Shown: in pieces, positions 58,411 to 64,000 of the stretch
Layout: the number at the start of each line of letters is the position of its first letter
Numbering within the stretch: the first letter of the stretch is position 1
Source of the DNA: Corinectria fuckeliana
Lineage: Eukaryota > Ascomycota > Sordariomycetes > Hypocreales > Nectriaceae
Assembly (NCBI GenBank): GCA_019137255.1
Contig: WPDH01000266.1
Coordinates: 62,001 to 126,000, forward strand
DNA: 64,000 nucleotides
Direction: 5' to 3'
Position numbers and translations under genes: made by a program
The notes under the pieces: generated by a model
What the model saw: only the letters and a program-made list of their open reading frames with translations
Told to the model about the DNA's origin: nothing
Databases searched by the model: none

Positions 58411-61400
58411 GGCGAGTTTGTGGCTGTCCGCCGGTCTTGGGTACTAGTAGGTAGGTACTAGGTACTTCGGTAGTATGGGTTGGCAACGCAATGTCGAAGG
58501 GCAGGAGAGGAAGGATGTAAGGGTTAAGGTCGACTGCGTCAAATCGCGTGTATTTGTTGTTTCCAGGCGCGAGAGCAGGTGACTGCGAAGTTGCCCGTTT
58601 CTGCCTCGTTGCCTTAACTTAAAGCAACCGCCATTTTTGGTTTATGATTCACAGCTCAGCTCTGCAAGTTGTCGTCACGAGGACAGGTGCGTTCACCTGG
58701 CAGGCAGCTGCCCGCAACAGCCGTCGATGTTCGCTCCTTTGCCTCGCAGTCTCCCCGATTGCCAATTTTTGGCTGGGATTCAAGACTCGGCATTCGCCGC
58801 CACAAAAAGGACTGTGCAAAGAGGAAAATATTCCCAGCAGAAACATGAAATCAGCATTTGCGTACTGGTTTAGAAAATGAATCCGCAGTGGCTTAGAAAT
58901 TCGATGGTTCTGTTGCTCAGATTGTAGTCCAGCTGGCTGTTAGTCTGAGTGCAGATCATCCATAAATTCGTCGGTAAGAACAAATACCTCCCGTCACTAC
59001 ACTGAACGATAAAAGGAGGCGCATGGTAATACGTTCCGAGTGTTGAACACTTATTCAACCTCGCTCTCCAAAGGAATACAGACCACTGGGCAAGCGTACA
59101 CCATCCAAGAGGCTGTAGTAAATAACCCACAGAAACTTGACTTCTGCCTTCAGCAGGGCAGCAAGCCAAACATGAGGTCTAAGTGGCTCCCGTTCGTGTC
59201 GGTGGATATGCGCAATTAAGGCGGCACCGGCGTCAAAAACGGCACATGATAAGCCTGGGGATCTCCAGTCTGCGGAGAGAGTCTGGGCGGCCTAGGCCTA
59301 GGGACAGATCTGGGGGACAGACTGGGTCCGGTACTTCTAGGAGAGACGAGCAATCTGGGGAGAGAATCTGGGGAGGGGGATTCTCCAAGGGCCCGAGGTT
59401 TGCCGTTGCGTTTCCAGCTGAACTAAGTATAACATCAGTCGATAAATCCACTGGAGACTGGGGCTTGTCAGCCACCGTCCGTTGGGTCAGCTCGGAGACC
59501 CGAGACCCAAAGACGGCTCCGGAACACGGGGTGTGTATGGGGTTGGCCATGTGGCAGCGCGCTCGGATATGTCCATTTGTATGTGTATGTGTACATGTGA
59601 CGGCTCAGCATCCCCTTCTCCGGCTTCCACGCACAAGCACATGCTGGATTCCTGGGGGGTGGTGGAGGAAGATGAGAACTTGTCACCCCCCCGGATGTGG
59701 GGTACGTAGATGTTATGTATGGTTGCATACAATGTGCCCTCCAGCGTCTGTATCCAGGAGACTTGGTGATCCAGTGGGGTATAGATGACAGGAGCCGCTT
59801 CAAGAACCAGTCGAGTGGCCTCGTTCGTCAGACCCGTAACCCCATTCAGGGCTAGGAGAGTCTCCAAACTCAACAGTATGCAGCTCTTCTAACTTCGGAG
59901 AGCGCCTGATCATGTTCCCTACAGCCGTGACGCCCACCGGTGGGCCGAAAGACAGGGCAACAAAAGGGAGGCGGGGTGCGGAGAGCCGCTCTCCCACATG
60001 GGTACGGGCGATGCTGATGGATGGAGATGGGTCAAAGTAAAGGCTGAAGGGTCCAATGACGGCTCCTCCCAAGATGTTTTGGGTAATCAGGGTAATCAGG
60101 GTATCTAATCAGGTACCAGCATCTCCATGGCGGGTTCGCTCTGGTTGTCTGGCACGCCCCGCGATGAAGGAGTGGGCCCGTCCCCGCCGTCCCCGCCAGG
60201 ACGGAGTCGCAGCGGAGCCGCAATGGACCAGCGAGCCTGCGGGTCCGCGACAAGCTTCACACAACGACGGCTGCCGGCCAAGTGGAAGCTGGGTGCGAGG
60301 TCACGGGGGCGGGGGGCACAGACTAGGACGACCGGCGGCAAAATTGGAGATGTCTGGGCTCATGGATTGATATGTACCAGGCGCATGGTGGCTGTCTGGG
60401 GTTGCCCAGGGTTGCCGCGGAGCACAGCCTTGGCGTGCGGGGTTGATGGCTCGCTGTCCATTACGCCGAGAAAGCGCCCAGAACCCACGCTTCGCAGTAT
60501 AATGTTTTTTTTTCTAGCATGGAATGGGAGAATCTCCGACTGTCAGCGGGGTGTCGGCTCTTAGTGAAGCGAGAGAGCGAGAGGATGAGAGCCCAAAGCA
60601 GCGCAAACCAGACGGCATTGCATCTTTTTTGGGAACCACGAACGCAGATGGATGCGGGCTAATGGGGCATCAGGGTCTCTGTTCTTGGGATGGACGTTGG
60701 GGAGAGTTGGGGGGGATTGCAATACCGGGTAGTTTGAGTGGTCCGGCGGCCGTGACCGTCGTCGCGGATTGTTAGCATCTCGGCACCCTGATACGGTACA
60801 TAGTCTCCACGCACCAATAAGGTCCATACTCGATGCTCCATGGCCCTAGCTCAGCCCAAGTAAACCGCAAACAATCCAGATCCACGACGTCAATGCGGGG
60901 TGCGAGTGGCGCAGCGCCATTGCGGCAGAGCAGGGCAAACAAACAACGTGCCCTGTTGTTGAATTCTACCTTTTGCAGGGAGAGGATGTACGGATGCATG
61001 CGCTAGTACGGGGTATACCTCGATGTTGGGGCACGAGGCGCGGTTCCGAACCTACCGTGTTGTGTAGAATGCGGCAGCGACGAAGATTTGATTACCACGA
61101 CGTCTTGCTCCGGAGCTACGTCGAGAGGGAGGGAGGGGTGGCAGGAGAAGCTAGATGTGGGAGGAGGGAGCAGGACCAAGGAGGGGTCAATGGGAGTCAA
61201 CGAGCGAGGGTTGGGAGGTTGTCCGTATTGGGGAACTGGTGTGATGATCTGCCTGTACATACGTAGTAGTTCATCGACAGAATAAGGAGGTCCAATAGTC
61301 CAAGGGGCGGGATCAGAAGCAGCACTGGAAGCACTGGGCCCTCAGTCCGAGTAGTGATTTGGAATTCGAGGCGAGACAGTTTAGTTGGATGACTGCGACG

Positions 61401-62723
61401 GTATGTACGGCGGTGCGACCTGCGACCTGCTGCAGACAGGGTGACGACACAGCAAACGACAAGGTTCCATTACCACAGTCTAGAGTCTCACAGAACAAAA
61501 CCCACAGCCGGACACTAGAGTGCGGCGAATAGACTAGATACGGCGGCGGGGGAACGCTTCCAGGCTTGTCCCGACTCGGGCTCGGTGCGGCGCAAGGTAG
61601 GTGGATAGTCATGTAGGTATCCATGTACTATCCAGGTCGGATCCGGGGCTTTGCGGATTTGTCAGTCAAAGGTTACCGTCGTTACTCGGCTGGGGTCGTG
61701 TTTGAGCGCGACAAGAGGAGAAGGTCTTCCCTCCGCCCTTGAACCCATCACAAGATGACGATGAGGCTGGTGCTGGCGATTGCGGGTCTGGGGCCCCTCC
61801 GTTTCCATGTTCCCCCCTCCACACGCCTCCGCCTGGCCGCCCGTGCCCCGCCATCATTGGCCACCTGTTGCGGGGAAGCTCGCAGAGATATGGAGCCGCT
61901 ATGCCTCGTCCGCACCGGGTCGGCCGTTGATTCGCGGAGCCGTTTTCGTTCCATCCACTTGTTCGTTGAGGCGTGGAGGAGTGCAGACATCTGAGACGCA
62001 CTTCCTACTGCACGTCTCAACCACCTCGACGACTCGAGTTCGAAGGCTGGCTCTCGGTTGGCTCCCACCTCAGTGACTTTACGCAAGTCCCTCATCCGCC
62101 AGAGAAGTACATGTAAGCGGATGAGAGGGGACGGGAACGGACGGACGGCCTTTTGATAGTTTGACTCTAACGCGGGTGCTAGCTACTAGTAGGAGAAAAT
62201 GGGAGGGAACACGCGGTAGATTACAAGCTCGCCGGCTTAAGCCCACAGCGCAGTCAGTACCTAGGTAAGTAAGTAGTAGCCCCCTGTTGGGCTACGTCCG
62301 TCACTCCGTGCCTCCAGTCCGTCACTCCGTCACTCCGTCCTCCTCGCCTCCTCGTCCCAGTGCCACACACCTACATGCCCCCCCGCCATAGTTACTCCAC
62401 AACTTACTTACTCCAGTCTCCAGAGCGGTACATGCGTACTTTGTGCATGCCTGCAAAGCGACGCTAATTCGCACCCCCGTAACTGGCGGTACTCCGTGCC
62501 GGGATGCACACAGACGAGGGGCGCAAGGGGGCAGACTCGGTACCTTGGGGGGCGAGGCGGTTGTGGGGAAGGTGCGCGGCTCCCCTCCTCCCATCCGTCT
62601 TCCCCCCCGTCGCTGAAAAGGTAAACCCCGCGTTGGCTTCCAAGATTAAATACGCCGCTCCCGTCGTCGAATGGGTTCCTTTCTCTTCCCTCCAGTTTCA
62701 TACTCATCTCTCATCTCCTCTTC
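58411..62723. other. Long gene-free region before the aldehyde dehydrogenase gene
   Basis: About 4.3 kb, the largest gap in the window. Open frames of 80-200 codons occur on both strands but none has a recognisable domain. A minus-strand stretch at 59487-60072 reads RRSPKLEELHTVE in one frame and continues as LETLLALNGVTGLT in another, which could be the remains of a leucine-rich (F-box type) gene broken by a frameshift; this is weak. A minisatellite-like run of CCGTCACTCC units lies at 62299-62340. The right end holds the aldehyde dehydrogenase promoter. Confidence 0.5.
62299..62340 (+). repeat. CCGTCACTCC-type tandem repeat
   Basis: Four to five imperfect 10-bp units (CGTCACTCCGT, GCCTCCAGT, CGTCACTCCGT) in the upstream region of the aldehyde dehydrogenase gene. 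Confidence 0.6.
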
Positions 62724-62730
62724 TATATAA
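62724..62730 (+). promoter_or_regulatory. TATA box of the aldehyde dehydrogenase gene
   Basis: TATATAA (62724-62730) lies about 85-90 bp before the ATG and is flanked by CT-rich sequence (CTCATCTCTCATCTCCTC upstream, CCCTCCACACACACAACTACC downstream). It is typical of a strongly expressed fungal gene. Confidence 0.65.
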
Positions 62731-62813
62731 CAGCCTTGATTCCCCCCTCACCTCAACTCCTCCAAGATACCCATTCCCTCCACACACACAACTACCTCCA
62801 CAAACCAGACAAA

Positions 62814-64000
62814 ATGGCTTTGACCGTTCAGCTCAGCACCCCGGCCACTGGCCCCTACACTCAGCCCATTGGCCTGTAAGTTGTATATTCCTGCTCCTCG
62901 GCGCCGAGTTCCAGCTAACGTTTTCCCAGCTACATCGGTGGCAAGTGGACTGAGGGTGTCGACAAGCAGAAGTTCGAGGTCATCAACCCCTCCACCGAGG
63001 AGGTCATCACCTCCGTCTGCGAGGGTACCGAGAAGGATATCGACCTGGCTGTTCAGGCTGCTCGAAAGGCCTTCGACGGCGAATGGAAGGATACCACTCC
63101 CCAGCAGCGAGGCTTGTACCTGCTCAAGCTCGCCGACCTTGCTGAGAAGAATGCCGAGACCCTCGCCGCCGTTGAGTCTCTCGACAACGGAAAGTCCATC
63201 AGCAACGCCCGCGGTGATGTCGCCGCTGTCATTGGCTGCCTCCGATACTACGCCGGCTGGGCCGACAAGATCGAGGGCAAGACCATCGACATTGCCCCTG
63301 ACATGTTCCACTACACCCGCCCCGAGCCCGTAAGTCGACCCCACATCCAGCTTTCGTCGAACTGCCGGCGCTAACTCAACGTCCCTAGATCGGTGTCTGC
63401 GGTCAGATCATCCCCTGGAACTTCCCTCTTCTCATGCTGTCGTGGAAGATTGGCCCCGCCCTGGCTACCGGCAACTGTGTTGTCATGAAGACTGCTGAGC
63501 AGACTCCTCTCTCTGCCCTCGTCTTCACCGAGCTCCTCCACGAGGCTGGCTTCCCTGCCGGTGTCTTCAACCTTGTTTCCGGATTCGGCAAGACTGCTGG
63601 TTCCGCTCTCTCCCTCCACATGGACGTTGACAAGATTGCCTTCACTGGCTCCACCGTCATCGGCCGCACCATCATGAAGGCTGCTGCCTCCTCTAACCTC
63701 AAGAAGGTCACCCTCGAGCTCGGTGGCAAGTCCCCCAACATCGTTTTCGACGACGCCGACATTGAAGAGGCCATCAACTGGGTCAACTTCGGTATCTACT
63801 ACAACCACGGCCAGTGCTGCTGCGCCGGTACCCGCATCTTCGTCCAGGAGGGCATCTACGACAAGTTCCTCTCTGCCTTCAAGAAGCGCGCTGCCGAGAA
63901 CAAGGTTGGCGACCCCTTCAACGAGGATACCTTCCAGGGCCCCCAGGTCAGCCAGCTTCAGTACGATCGCATCATGAGCTACATCAAGTCCGGTAAGGAG
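62814..64000 (+). CDS. NAD(P)+-dependent aldehyde dehydrogenase (3' end beyond window)
   Basis: Oxidises aldehydes to acids, most likely acetaldehyde to acetate in ethanol metabolism, as in the AldA-type fungal enzymes. Exons 62814-62875, 62930-63329 and 63389 to beyond the window edge join in frame. The first exon encodes MALTVQLSTPATGPYTQPIG. Visible features: cofactor-site sequence IIPWNFPLLMLSWKIGPALA, the nucleotide-binding turn FTGSTVIGRTI, the catalytic Glu in VTLELGGKSPNIVF and the catalytic Cys in NHGQCCCAGTR. About 360 of an expected 495 or so residues are in view, and no defect is seen. Codon use is strongly biased towards C-ending codons, as in highly expressed genes. Introns of 54 and 59 nt. 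Confidence 0.95.

Overview
The window is nuclear DNA from a filamentous ascomycete, most likely a Sordariomycete. The basis is: short introns (46-95 nt) with GT..AG ends, GC-rich coding sequence, fungal-only families (Zn2Cys6 regulators, a CFEM/PTH11-type receptor, a Tsp3-type tetraspanin, DUF7918, SOG2, RGP1) and TATA boxes followed by CA/CT-rich leaders. I cannot name the genus. Gene models below were built by hand from splice sites and reading-frame continuity. No tRNA, rRNA, CRISPR array or intact transposon was found.

Layout. 0-8 kb: a 240-bp element with 22-bp terminal inverted repeats, then TSC13 (very-long-chain enoyl-CoA reductase), a BLOC-1 subunit 1-like protein and SOG2 (RAM network). 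8-31 kb has wide gaps and an accessory look: an orphan short RecQ helicase, a Zn2Cys6 regulator divergent from an MFS monocarboxylate-type transporter, a secreted 16-cysteine protein with an internal 4x18-bp tandem repeat, a low-similarity Zn2Cys6 protein whose start codon lies in a 63-bp tandem duplication, a DUF2470 membrane protein, a CFEM/PTH11-like seven-helix receptor, and a large intronless Zn2Cys6 regulator. 31-39 kb: an unrecognised Lys/Ser/Pro-rich protein, a 71-residue zinc-ribbon protein, a tetraspanin and a C2H2 protein. 39-58 kb is conserved core: DBP6 (ribosome biogenesis helicase) divergent from GPI3 (GPI anchor synthesis), a BRD8/Bdc1-like bromodomain protein, a MABP1/WDR62-like WD40 protein, RGP1 (Ypt6 GEF subunit) and a five-exon DUF7918 gene. 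58-63 kb has no convincing gene. The window ends inside an aldehyde dehydrogenase gene.

How the genes fit together. The core genes are ordinary housekeeping genes and share no single pathway. In the accessory half, sensing (receptor), regulation (three Zn2Cys6 proteins), transport (MFS) and secretion (Cys-rich protein) lie within about 20 kb. The only pair with sequence support for co-regulation is the divergent regulator/MFS pair, which shares a 392-bp promoter holding CGG/CCG triplets. I see no biosynthetic backbone gene, so I do not call a secondary-metabolite cluster. Nothing here proves a new system. The best leads are the repeat-bearing secreted protein, the duplicated start region at 21.3 kb, the Ser/Asp-rich insert in DBP6, the terminal-inverted-repeat element and a 9-bp motif that recurs between genes.
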